Position numbers and translations under genes: made by a program
In this document: positions 1 through 7,184 of the stretch, piece after piece
Layout of the letters: each line of letters starts with the position of its first letter
How positions within the stretch are numbered: the stretch's first letter is position 1
Assembly: GCA_964428795.1 (NCBI GenBank)
Contig: CAYRZL010000059.1
Span: 1 to 17,195 of the forward strand
From: CAYRZL01 sp964428795
Lineage (GTDB): Bacteria; Bacillota; Clostridia; Lachnospirales; Lachnospiraceae
Reading direction: 5' to 3'
Length of the DNA stretch: 17,195 bases
Notes under the pieces: generated by a model
The model's database searches: none
What the model was told of the DNA's origin: nothing
The model's input: only the letters and a program-made list of their open reading frames with translations

Positions 1-1417
1 TTATGATAGACGTAAGCGGTGTTTTGATATCATGCGACACATTTGTAATCAGATTCGCCTTCATACGCTCGTCCCGCACACTGTTTCCGATTGCCTCTGA
101 CAGCCCGTCTCCGATATGATTTACGGAGCTTGCCAACTGTTTGTTGTCGCCGGTAAGATTCTCCTCCGGAATCTTATAATCCAATTCTCCCTGGGTGATC
201 CGTCTTATTCCCTCAAACACTTTTTTCCGTGCACTTGCCTCTTTTACAGACAGCAGAATCTCCCATACAAGACACACCAGCAGCAATGCAACAGCCCAGA
301 TATGTCCGAATCCGAATCCCAAAACCGCAAAAGCAAGCCAGATGACCGCCTTTATCGTCATAAGCAGGAATACCCTTCTTACCGCCTTTTCCCCATCTTT
401 CATATCCGTAAGGATCTTCACTGCCCACATGGTGATACTGTTATCCCAGAAGGTTTCTCCTTTTACCCTCCGTACCAGGCTCAGATAAAAGGTCATGAAA
501 AACGCAACCCCTACAAGTGCCAGTATTGCCGCCGAAACCATCTTCGTGCCGGTTCCCATCTCCTGCATAGCCACATGGTATCCTGCGGCGCCTATAAGTC
601 CCACACCTCCCAGCAGAAAAACGATGGCTATCTCTGTTTTCAAATGATCAAACCGGTTCAGATGAATTTCCGCATCCTCTGCTCTTTTTCCCGCTGTCAC
701 GGTAAGGTAACAGAAGCAGAGCAGCCAGGCAATCACACTCACAACCACCAGACGCAGGCTTCCTCTTGTCCACGGATACAGCTTGTCAAACTCCTTTTTT
801 GCAACGGAAAGATCATCCGCATACGGAAACACAGTATCTGCGGAAATGATCAGTACACAATTTTTTTCCGGCAGATTCTGAAACAGCACCATCTGATTGT
901 AATAGTTCTGCTCCATACCTCCCACATTCGTCTCAAAGGTAAAATCGCTGCTGTCATAATAAATATAGCTTCCCATTCCTGCCGCCGCAGTCCAGGCTTC
1001 CTCCAGATTCATGTTTTCCTCAAAGTTGGTATACAGACAGCCTCCGTCCACACTGCCTATCCAATAATACATATTGGAATCCGTATTATCATACTTATTC
1101 AGATATTTTTTGTATGTGTTTACGCTTTCCTCAGATACCCCGTCGGCTTCTCCCTTCTCAGAATCATAGACCCCGTCCGTCTCATACAACGGTCTCAGGG
1201 ACAGATATGTGATAATATTCTCCGCCTGTTTCTGGAACTGCCGCTCGTAATATCCGGAATCCACAAAAGATTCGTTTTTCAGATCTCCCAGATTGAGAAT
1301 ATGACGGTCGATACAACTGTTCAACAAAACAACAGATGCAGCCAATGAAACAGTCACGATCATCTGTATTCCAAAAAATATGGCTTTCACCAATGTAGAA
1401 TACCTGTGCCTGTTCAT
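1..1417 (-). CDS. Sensor histidine kinase, N-terminal part (cut by left edge)
   Basis: The frame is open from an ATG at 1417 to the window edge: 472 codons with no stop, so the catalytic ATPase domain lies outside. It should sense a signal at the membrane and phosphorylate the adjacent response regulator. Visible parts: membrane segment about residues 11-33; a roughly 185-residue extracytoplasmic region (34-218); five further hydrophobic segments at about 219-241, 262-282, 294-315, 348-368 and 371-391; a HAMP-like linker (392-443); and an H-box, SHDIKTPLTS, with His462 as the phospho-acceptor, ten residues from the edge. Six spans are more than the two of a standard kinase. GAGGAGG lies 9 bases before the ATG. 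An in-frame ATG three codons upstream abuts that site and is less likely. The start is 25 bp after the regulator's stop codon, so the two are co-transcribed. The signal is unknown. Confidence 0.93.
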   Translation of the reverse strand, partial: MNRHRYSTLVKAIFFGIQMIVTVSLAASVVLLNSCIDRHILNLGDLKNESFVDSGYYERQFQKQAENIITYLSLRPLYETDGVYDSEKGEADGVSEESVNTYKKYLNKYDNTDSNMYYWIGSVDGGCLYTNFEENMNLEEAWTAAAGMGSYIYYDSSDFTFETNVGGMEQNYYNQMVLFQNLPEKNCVLIISADTVFPYADDLSVAKKEFDKLYPWTRGSLRLVVVSVIAWLLCFCYLTVTAGKRAEDAEIHLNRFDHLKTEIAIVFLLGGVGLIGAAGYHVAMQEMGTGTKMVSAAILALVGVAFFMTFYLSLVRRVKGETFWDNSITMWAVKILTDMKDGEKAVRRVFLLMTIKAVIWLAFAVLGFGFGHIWAVALLLVCLVWEILLSVKEASARKKVFEGIRRITQGELDYKIPEENLTGDNKQLASSVNHIGDGLSEAIGNSVRDERMKANLITNVSHDIKTPLTSII

Positions 1418-1442
1418 AAGCTGCATCCTCCTCATGTGTACG

Positions 1443-2135
1443 TTAATCCATTTTTTCTACTTTGTATCCCACTCCCCATACCACTTTCAGGTACATGGGT
1501 TCTTTCGGATTCATTTCGATCTTTTCCCGAATGTGTCTGATATGTACAGCGACCGTATTATCCGCTCCGATCGCCTCCTCATTCCAGATACTCTCGTATA
1601 TCTGGTTAATGGAAAAAACCTTTCCTTTATTTTTAACCAGAAGCAATAATATATTGTATTCGATGGGCGTAAGCTTTACCTGTCTTCCCTCCACTGACAC
1701 CTGCTTTAACTCATCATCGATCATCAGACCGCCTGCCTGAAACACATGACTGTTTTCCGTTTCATTACCCAACTGGGTATACCTGCGAAGCTGAGACTTC
1801 ACCCTCGCCACAAGCTCAAGGGGATTAAATGGTTTTGCCACATAATCGTCCGCACCCACGTTCAATCCAAGAATCTTATCTGCATCCTCGCTCCTGGCGG
1901 ACAACATGATGATCGGTATACTGCTCTCCTGGCGAATCTTCAAGGTGGCGCGAATACCGTCCAGCTTCGGCATCATCACATCTATGATCAGAAGATGTAC
2001 TTTCCGGTTCTTAAGCAGCTCCAGAGCCTGCTTACCGTCATACGCCTTCAATACCTCAAAATCTTCCTGTTTTAAATAGATTTCCAACGAGTCCGCAATC
2101 GCTCTGTCATCATCACATATGAGAATGGTCTGCAT
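1443..2135 (-). CDS. OmpR/PhoB-family response regulator
   Basis: A 230-residue two-domain transcription regulator. The receiver domain (about 1-115) has the acidic pocket D8-D9-D10, phospho-acceptor D52 in IIDVMMP, S79 and K101 in the KPF motif. The C-terminal winged-helix DNA-binding domain (about 130-228) contains the family signatures LTPIEYNILLLL and TVAVHIRHIREKIE, ending in VWGVGYK. The length is normal for the family. A GAGGTGA ribosome site partly overlaps the stop codon of the upstream coiled-coil gene (14 bp gap). The histidine kinase follows 25 bp later and is the obvious partner. Target promoters cannot be told from the sequence. The class is certain; the physiological role is unknown. 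Confidence 0.97.
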   Translation of the reverse strand: MQTILICDDDRAIADSLEIYLKQEDFEVLKAYDGKQALELLKNRKVHLLIIDVMMPKLDGIRATLKIRQESSIPIIMLSARSEDADKILGLNVGADDYVAKPFNPLELVARVKSQLRRYTQLGNETENSHVFQAGGLMIDDELKQVSVEGRQVKLTPIEYNILLLLVKNKGKVFSINQIYESIWNEEAIGADNTVAVHIRHIREKIEMNPKEPMYLKVVWGVGYKVEKMD

Positions 2136-2149
2136 AAGAAATCACCTCA

Positions 2150-3394
2150 CTACTTCTTCTGTAAGCTGTCGATCCACTCCACATCCGCCAGAAGCTGTGC
2201 CTCCAGCAGATCTTCTATATTTTTATCCCGCGGCGGTATCTTTTCTTCCGTCACAGCCTCTTCCATCGTCTCTTCTTCCATCGACTTTGCCAGATCCTCT
2301 GCAATATCCTCTGCCAGATCCCGTTCAACCGCAGATTCCAGGTCTGCCTCAAACTCCTTTTCAAAAATAAGATCAGCATCCTCCATCATTTTCTCCGGTT
2401 CTTCATCCTCTTCCGGGAAATCCGACAAAAGCATCTCCTCATCGATCTCAATGGCTGGAAGGTCAAAATCATCCTCTTCCACCGGTTTCTCCTCTGCCGG
2501 AGCTTTTTCAACCGGTTCTTCTTCAACCGGCTTTTCCTCCGCCGATGCTTCTTCCATCAGTTCTTCTGCAGCAGGCTCTTCCTCCATTGGCTCTTCCTGC
2601 GCCGGAACTTCCTGCGCCGGAACCTCCGAAGCAACAGGGGATTCTTCTGCTATCTCTTCTGAAGACGGAGCAGCAGCAGGCTCCTCCTGGGGCAGCTCTT
2701 CCCACGGTTCCTCATCATCAAATGTTTCTGCCACCGCTTCCTGCTCTTCCTTTTCCTGCTCTGCTTTTTCCTCTTCATTTTGTTTTTGCCTGAAATACTC
2801 AGATTCGGTATGCACTACGATACCGGAATCATCCTCGTTCTCCTCGGCTGCAGCTTTCCGTATTCCCATCGCTTTGATGCGGGCTTTTCTCTCTTTTTCC
2901 CTTTGTATCTCCCGGTTTACATCCTGGATCAGTCTCAGATATTTCTGTGTATCGTGCATCTCATTGAGCTGGCTTTCAAGCTCTGTCTGGTTGCTTCGGA
3001 TGATCTGCTTTTGTTCTTTGATCTCCTGATCAAATCCCTCCATCATCGTCTCGAGAGAACCATGCGCCTCATCCAGCAGATTCTGTATTCTTCCAAGCAT
3101 ATCCGCAGTATAAAGCACAGCGGCAGCATACACGTCCTCCGCTTTCGCAGAAGCATTTTCTATAATTCCGTCTCCTCTGCGTTTGATCTCCCGCTCTGCA
3201 TTCGCCCGGCTCTGGACCGTCATCTCGTACTGCTCCATCATTTCATAAACGCTATGATTCAGTCGGTCCAGATGAGACAGCAGCTCTTTCCGGTCCACAA
3301 TTACCTGTTCATTTGAGTTGTTATATTTTGGGCATTTTGCGATCATCACATGAATGTCCCGCAACACTCTCTCCATATTATCATTTGCGCTCAT
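2150..3394 (-). CDS. Acidic coiled-coil protein (DivIVA/V-ATPase-H-like), unknown function
   Basis: Starting at the ATG at 3394 the product is 414 residues. AGAAGG lies 7 bases before this codon; an ATG eight codons upstream (3418) would add eight residues but is less well placed. Residues 1-180 are helical and heptad-like, reminiscent of the coiled-coil 'DivIVA-like' or 'V-ATPase subunit H-like' proteins annotated in Clostridia. Residues 205-385 are extremely acidic and Pro/Ala-rich with degenerate repeats such as EEKPVEEEPVEKAPAEEKPVEE (split as EEKPVEEEP and EKAPAEEKP). The last 25 residues form a distinct, probably helical tail ending EWIDSLQKK. There is no signal peptide or membrane segment, so it should be cytoplasmic or peripheral. 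It is first in an operon with the two-component system. I do not recognise a function; a scaffold or division/envelope role is only a guess. Confidence 0.88.
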   Translation of the reverse strand: MSANDNMERVLRDIHVMIAKCPKYNNSNEQVIVDRKELLSHLDRLNHSVYEMMEQYEMTVQSRANAEREIKRRGDGIIENASAKAEDVYAAAVLYTADMLGRIQNLLDEAHGSLETMMEGFDQEIKEQKQIIRSNQTELESQLNEMHDTQKYLRLIQDVNREIQREKERKARIKAMGIRKAAAEENEDDSGIVVHTESEYFRQKQNEEEKAEQEKEEQEAVAETFDDEEPWEELPQEEPAAAPSSEEIAEESPVASEVPAQEVPAQEEPMEEEPAAEELMEEASAEEKPVEEEPVEKAPAEEKPVEEDDFDLPAIEIDEEMLLSDFPEEDEEPEKMMEDADLIFEKEFEADLESAVERDLAEDIAEDLAKSMEEETMEEAVTEEKIPPRDKNIEDLLEAQLLADVEWIDSLQKK

Positions 3395-3472
3395 TTTCAT
3401 ACCTTCTTTCTGAAGCATTCCGATCTTTTCCTGAATAAAAATCTACGTTTCGCCTCGACAACATTATATGTC

Positions 3473-3501
3473 ATTGTATCATACCAAACATTTTGTGTCT
3501 A
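3473..3501 (-). promoter_or_regulatory. Predicted sigma-A promoter for the coiled-coil/two-component operon
   Basis: On the minus strand, TAGACA (3496-3501) is followed after 17 bases by TACAAT (3473-3478). These match the -35 TTGACA and -10 TATAAT consensus at 5/6 positions each. It lies about 80 bases upstream of the coiled-coil gene's start and is the only good match in the 3395-3562 gap. An overlapping TATGAT hexamer is also present. Predicted from sequence only. Confidence 0.6.
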
Positions 3502-3527
3502 TCCGTGAAATATAAACTTTTACTTAA

Positions 3528-3551
3528 GATTTCCCCTTTTTAGGGAGAATC
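3528..3551 (-). terminator. Weak hairpin after hydF, possible terminator
   Basis: Minus-strand GATTCTCCC and GGGGAAATC can pair around a TAAAAA loop (9 positions, one mismatch and one G-T). It lies 11 bases beyond the hydF stop codon. The run after it is only loosely T-rich, so termination may be inefficient. Confidence 0.3.
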
Positions 3552-3562
3552 CATGCTCCGAA

Positions 3563-4765
3563 TCACCCGATTTCTGCCCGAATTGTGGGAAATGGCTCCA
3601 CACTTCGCGCTAAAATCCCCTTCATGTAAGCGATGGCTATTCCATAGTTTGTCATGGGTACTCCTGCATCCCGGGCACATTTATAACGGTATTTCATCTC
3701 CCGCTCATTGAGCATGCAGCCTCCGCAGTGGATGATCAGATCATACTCTTCCAGATTCTCCGGAAACTCCGTACCGGAGGACAGATCTATCTCAAGTTCT
3801 TTTCCCGTAAACTGCTTCAGCCACCTGGGCAGTTTTACAGAACCTATATCGTCGCATTGTCTGTGATGGGTACATCCCTCAGAAATCAGCACTTTATCTT
3901 TGTCCTTCAGATTACGGATGGCTGACGCTCCTTCTGCTGCCTGCTCCAGATTTCCTTTATAACGGGCAAAAAGTATGGAAAAAGATGTCAGCATAATATC
4001 CTTTGGCGTATCCGCATTCACCTTTTCAAATACCTGGCTGTCGGTGATCACCAGACGGGGCTTTTTGCCAAGCTGCTCCAGGGTGTGCTTCAATTCGTTC
4101 TCTTTCACTACGACAGATACTGCGTCAGCTTCCAGAATGTCCCGTATGGTCTGCTGCTGGGGCAGTATCAGCCTGCCTTTAGGTGCAGCAGAATCAACAG
4201 GCACTACGAGCACCACAAAATCGGAGGGCTGCAGCAGATCACCCACGATCTGTTTCTTCGTATCGTCCGCCACCGCAAGGTGGGCGATACGCTCCTTCAG
4301 CTCATAAATTTCTTTTTTCTCCGTGGCGCTGACATAGATCTCCCCGTCAGCCGCCGCAGGAACCGTCTCTAAAAGATCCATCTTGTTATAAACTACCAGA
4401 TATGGAATCTCTTTTGTCTGAAACAGCCCGATAAGCTCCTCATCCGCCTGTTTTTTCCCCTCTACCGCATCCACGATGAGCACTGCCACATCCGTTTTAT
4501 TCAGGATCTGCTTCGTCTTTTTCACACGCAGCTCACCCAATGAGCCCTCATCATCGATACCCGGCGTGTCGATCACTACCACCGGTCCCATGGGAAGCAG
4601 TTCCATTGCCTTCTGCACCGGATCGGTGGTGGTTCCTTTCACCTCCGATACCACCGCCAGATTTTGCCCGGTGACAGCATTCACCACACTGGATTTTCCC
4701 GCATTCCTCCGTCCGAAAAATCCGATGTGTACTCTGTTTGAAGATGGTGTTGCATTCATGCTCAT
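3563..4765 (-). CDS. hydF: [FeFe]-hydrogenase maturation GTPase HydF
   Basis: HydF is the scaffold GTPase that receives the 2Fe precursor made by HydE and HydG and delivers it to apo-hydrogenase HydA. The 400-residue product has the complete GTPase set: P-loop GRRNAGKS (18-25), switch Thr residues at 45-47, DTPG (66-69) and NKMD (127-130). A middle dimerisation region follows. The C-terminal iron-sulfur domain has the HydF signature C298-x-H300 and H346-C347-x2-C350. The length is normal. Its ATG overlaps the hydE stop as ATGA, and AAGGAGGG sits 6 bases before it, so hydE and hydF are translationally coupled. hydG and a hydrogenase gene are not in the window. Assignment is very safe. Confidence 0.97.
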   Translation of the reverse strand: MSMNATPSSNRVHIGFFGRRNAGKSSVVNAVTGQNLAVVSEVKGTTTDPVQKAMELLPMGPVVVIDTPGIDDEGSLGELRVKKTKQILNKTDVAVLIVDAVEGKKQADEELIGLFQTKEIPYLVVYNKMDLLETVPAAADGEIYVSATEKKEIYELKERIAHLAVADDTKKQIVGDLLQPSDFVVLVVPVDSAAPKGRLILPQQQTIRDILEADAVSVVVKENELKHTLEQLGKKPRLVITDSQVFEKVNADTPKDIMLTSFSILFARYKGNLEQAAEGASAIRNLKDKDKVLISEGCTHHRQCDDIGSVKLPRWLKQFTGKELEIDLSSGTEFPENLEEYDLIIHCGGCMLNEREMKYRYKCARDAGVPMTNYGIAIAYMKGILARSVEPFPTIRAEIG

Positions 4766-5814
4766 AGTTTTCCCTCCTTGTAATCTCCTCTGTCTGTCAC
4801 GATCTGATATCCAACATTAGCCACTCTGCCTTCCAGACACCGGCGGCACTGAGCCGATTCATCCCCCGTGCAGATTTTATTATCATATAATTCATATTTT
4901 TTTCTCACGGATGTGGGCGACAGGTTCGGCATCATCACGTTTGCCCCCGCCTCCAATCCCTTTTCTCTTCCGAGATGATCGATGGTTCCCAGAGCTGTGG
5001 TTGCAGGAAGCAAAACTGACGGAATCATAATGCGGATCAGGCTCAGCAGATAGACGGTCTGTTCCACGGTACCGGCAGATATATCTGCAAAGCAGGTGTC
5101 GTGATGAGGCACAAAGGGACCGATGCCCACCATCTGGGGCTTCAGCTCCTCCAAAAACAGCATATCCTCCGCCAGATGCTCCGGTGTCTGCCCCGGACTG
5201 CCCACCATAAATCCGGTTCCCGTCTGAAAACCGAGACGCTTCAGCGTCCTCAGACACTCCTTGCGGTGCTCCGGCGATAGCTCCGGGGGATGCAGCTTTC
5301 GATAATGAAGCTCATCCGCGGTCTCATGCCGCAACAGATAACGGTCCGCCCCGGCTTCTTTGAATCTGCGGTAGCTCTCCTCCTCCTTTTCTCCGATGGA
5401 TAAGGTGATCGCACAGTCCGGATAGGCGTTTCGTATGCTGCGAATGATCTCCACCATGCGCTCATCCGTAAAATACGGATCCTCTCCTCCCTGCAGTACA
5501 AAGGTACGGTATCCCAGCTCATACCCTTCCCCGCAGCATTCCATGATCTGCTCTAAGGTCAGCCGGTAGCGGGAAGCGTTGGGATTGCTCCGCCGGATAC
5601 CGCAGTAATAGCAGTCATTTTTACAGTAATTGGTAAATTCGATCAATCCGCGTACATAGACTTGATTTCCGTAATAATATTCCCGTATTTGCCTTGCTCT
5701 CTGTGCCGCATAAGCGGCATCCTCCGGCGTTGCCTGCCCGATCAGCTCTGTCCACTCCGTTTTGGTCAGCGTCTTATCCCGATTTAATTTGTCGATCAGA
5801 TTTTTGTGATTCAT
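4762..5814 (-). CDS. hydE: [FeFe]-hydrogenase maturation radical SAM enzyme HydE
   Basis: HydE is a radical SAM enzyme acting in assembly of the hydrogenase H-cluster 2Fe subsite. The 350-residue product has the SAM-cluster motif C64-x3-C68-x2-C71 (CKNDCYYC), followed by GGEDP at about 110-113 as the glycine-rich SAM-binding stretch. It also has the optional second-cluster cysteines C315, C323 and C326 seen in many HydE proteins. The length matches the family. BioB and PylB are relatives, but the adjacent hydF settles the assignment. The ribosome site is GTGGAGGAAATAGG just before the ATG. Upstream are two terminator-like hairpins and a promoter about 200 bases away, with no nearer promoter visible, so expression may depend on read-through. 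Confidence 0.97.
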   Translation of the reverse strand: MNHKNLIDKLNRDKTLTKTEWTELIGQATPEDAAYAAQRARQIREYYYGNQVYVRGLIEFTNYCKNDCYYCGIRRSNPNASRYRLTLEQIMECCGEGYELGYRTFVLQGGEDPYFTDERMVEIIRSIRNAYPDCAITLSIGEKEEESYRRFKEAGADRYLLRHETADELHYRKLHPPELSPEHRKECLRTLKRLGFQTGTGFMVGSPGQTPEHLAEDMLFLEELKPQMVGIGPFVPHHDTCFADISAGTVEQTVYLLSLIRIMIPSVLLPATTALGTIDHLGREKGLEAGANVMMPNLSPTSVRKKYELYDNKICTGDESAQCRRCLEGRVANVGYQIVTDRGDYKEGKL

Positions 5815-5840
5815 CCTATTTCCTCCACAGGGGATTTACG

Positions 5841-5861
5841 AAAAAAACTCCACCGGAGCTT
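5841..5861 (-). terminator. Second terminator-like hairpin just before hydE
   Basis: Minus-strand AAGCTCC and GGAGTTT pair around a GGT loop (7 bp, one G-T) and run into a tract of Ts. The hairpin ends about 27 bases before the hydE ATG. Its CTCC arm could alternatively pair with the hydE ribosome site GTGGAGG, so it could also affect translation. Weaker than the hairpin at 5888-5910. Confidence 0.45.
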
Positions 5862-5882
5862 TCTTTCGCATGCTTTGCAAAT

Positions 5883-5910
5883 AAAAAGACCCGCATCAAA
5901 GATGCGGGTC
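5883..5910 (-). terminator. Strong intrinsic terminator upstream of hydE
   Basis: Minus-strand GACCCGCATC and GATGCGGGTC form a perfect 10-bp GC-rich stem with a TTT loop, followed directly by TTTTTATTT. It ends the candidate small RNA and would also stop transcripts reading through from the DUF362 operon. No other terminator is seen after the DUF362 stop at 6046. Confidence 0.9.
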
Positions 5911-6007
5911 AGACATGTCGTCAAAAAGTGCGCTGCCACGCCTTTGTGACAACGATTGCACTCCATGTTTGCGGTAAGAAGTACTTCTATCCACGCACAT
6001 CCTGATA
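5883..6007 (-). ncRNA. Candidate structured small RNA or hydEF leader (riboswitch-like)
   Basis: A predicted promoter (6014-6042) and a strong terminator (5883-5910) bracket about 125 nt that encodes no convincing protein but folds well. Hairpins seen: an outer stem of CAGGATGT (5997-6004) with ACATGTCTG (5910-5918), one bulge; GTTGTCAC and GTGGCAGC (5932-5953), eight pairs including wobbles around a six-base loop; a small AGAAGTACTTCT hairpin; and a possible GTGCGT/GCGCAC stem. I could not match it to 6S, SRP RNA, tmRNA, T-box or the common riboswitch consensus sequences I know. Two readings are possible: an independent small RNA, or the aptamer part of a leader whose terminator controls hydE about 70 nt downstream. 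Existence of the unit is fairly likely; its class is unknown. Confidence 0.55.
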
Positions 6008-6013
6008 TTTTTT

Positions 6014-6042
6014 ATCATAACACTGTGTTTTTCAAAACGCAA
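6014..6042 (-). promoter_or_regulatory. Predicted promoter for the small RNA/hydEF leader
   Basis: Minus-strand TTGCGT (6037-6042), 17 bases, then TATGAT (6014-6019). It begins only 3 bases after the DUF362 stop codon and would start transcription near 6007. It is the nearest credible promoter for hydE and hydF. Confidence 0.62.
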
Positions 6043-6045
6043 GGA

Positions 6046-7179
6046 TTACTTTACCTCGATCAACTCATACTGATCCGTACCAAGTCCGATCTTCACAGCA
6101 TGCTCTACACAGCTCTCCCAGTTGGTATCCGGATGATTCATATGAAAATGATCCATATGATCATGCTCTTCATGGTTTTGCTCCGCCGCCTTGATATGAT
6201 CGCTCAGATTACTGCCCTCCAATACCGGCTGGCGGTTGCATGCATCCACACATGCTTTGTCCAGGGCAACCGGGTCAAAGGATGCAAACATACCGATATC
6301 GGGAATGATCGGCGCGTCATTTTCCGCATGGCAATCACAGTTTGGAGATACATCACAGATCAGCGCAATGTGAAAATGAGGTCTGCCATCACAGATTGCC
6401 CCGGCATACTCCGCAATCTTACAATTCAGAATATCGTTTGTCTCATCCCCGGCTGCGTTCACCGCATCCTTCGGACAGACACCGATACATCTGCCGCAGC
6501 CCACACATTTTTCGTGATCGATCCCGGCTTTTTTCTCTGTGATGGTGATCGCGCTATGAGCGCAAATCTGTATGCAGCGTCCGCAGCCCACACAGTCTTT
6601 CTGCTCCACATACGGTTTCCCTGCGCTGTGCATCTCCATCTTTCCTGCCCGGGAGCCGCCGCCCATACCGATGTTTTTTAAGGCGCCTCCAAATCCGGTG
6701 GCTTCATGTCCCTTAAAATGAGTCAGAGAGATCAGAATATCCGCATCCATCAGGGTGCGGCCGATCTTTGCCACTTTTACATATTCCCCGTCTATGGGAA
6801 CCAGCACCTCATCCGTTCCCTTAAGTCCGTCTGCGATAATCACATGACATCCTGTATTATATGGATTAAATCCGTTCTGATATGCGGTTTCAATGTGGTC
6901 CAGCGCATTTTTCCTGCTGCCCACATACAGGGTGTTGCAGTCCGTCAGGAAGGGCTTTCCTCCAAATTCCTTCACCGCATCCGCCACCACTCTGGCATAA
7001 TTCGGGCGAAGAAACGCAAGATTTCCATACTCCCCAAAATGAATTTTGATCGCTGTATATTTATCCTCAAAATCAATGTCTCCCATGCCTGCTCTGCGGA
7101 TCAGTCTGTCCAGCTTCTGCAATAAATTATTATTAAATCCTGCACGAAAATCCGTAAAATATACCTTTGCCTTTTCCAT
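6046..7179 (-). CDS. DUF362-domain iron-sulfur protein with two [4Fe-4S] motifs
   Basis: A 377-residue protein with an N-terminal DUF362 domain (conserved KIHFGE near 45-50; THFKGHEATGFGGALKN about 153-169). A bacterial 2[4Fe-4S] ferredoxin module follows, with cysteines 196, 199, 202, 206 and 225, 228, 231, 235. A second DUF362 segment follows, containing FDPVALDKAC. An unusual His-rich run (HEEHDHMDHFHMNH, 336-349) near the C-terminus may bind a metal. No signal peptide is seen. DUF362 proteins have no settled biochemical function. The ferredoxin module suggests electron transfer. It starts 5 bp after the stop of the dehydratase/activase fusion, whose last codons supply its GGAGGG ribosome site. 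A role as electron donor to that system is therefore likely but inferred. Confidence 0.93.
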   Translation of the reverse strand: MEKAKVYFTDFRAGFNNNLLQKLDRLIRRAGMGDIDFEDKYTAIKIHFGEYGNLAFLRPNYARVVADAVKEFGGKPFLTDCNTLYVGSRKNALDHIETAYQNGFNPYNTGCHVIIADGLKGTDEVLVPIDGEYVKVAKIGRTLMDADILISLTHFKGHEATGFGGALKNIGMGGGSRAGKMEMHSAGKPYVEQKDCVGCGRCIQICAHSAITITEKKAGIDHEKCVGCGRCIGVCPKDAVNAAGDETNDILNCKIAEYAGAICDGRPHFHIALICDVSPNCDCHAENDAPIIPDIGMFASFDPVALDKACVDACNRQPVLEGSNLSDHIKAAEQNHEEHDHMDHFHMNHPDTNWESCVEHAVKIGLGTDQYELIEVK

Positions 7180-7184
7180 TACGC

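Noticed and set aside
116..1348. Long plus-strand open frame opposite the histidine kinase
   Set aside because: It is antisense to a kinase with clear membrane segments and H-box; the translation is rich in Cys, His and Gln with no recognisable domain and no ribosome site.
2451..3029. Plus-strand Ser-rich open frame
   Set aside because: It is the complement of the Glu/Ala-rich region of the acidic coiled-coil gene; the Ser runs are a by-product of GAA/GAG codons on the other strand.
5883..6007. tRNA, 6S, SRP RNA or tmRNA
   Set aside because: There is no T-loop GTTCRA or CCA end, no SRP GGAA-type apical motif, and the unit is too short for typical 6S or tmRNA.
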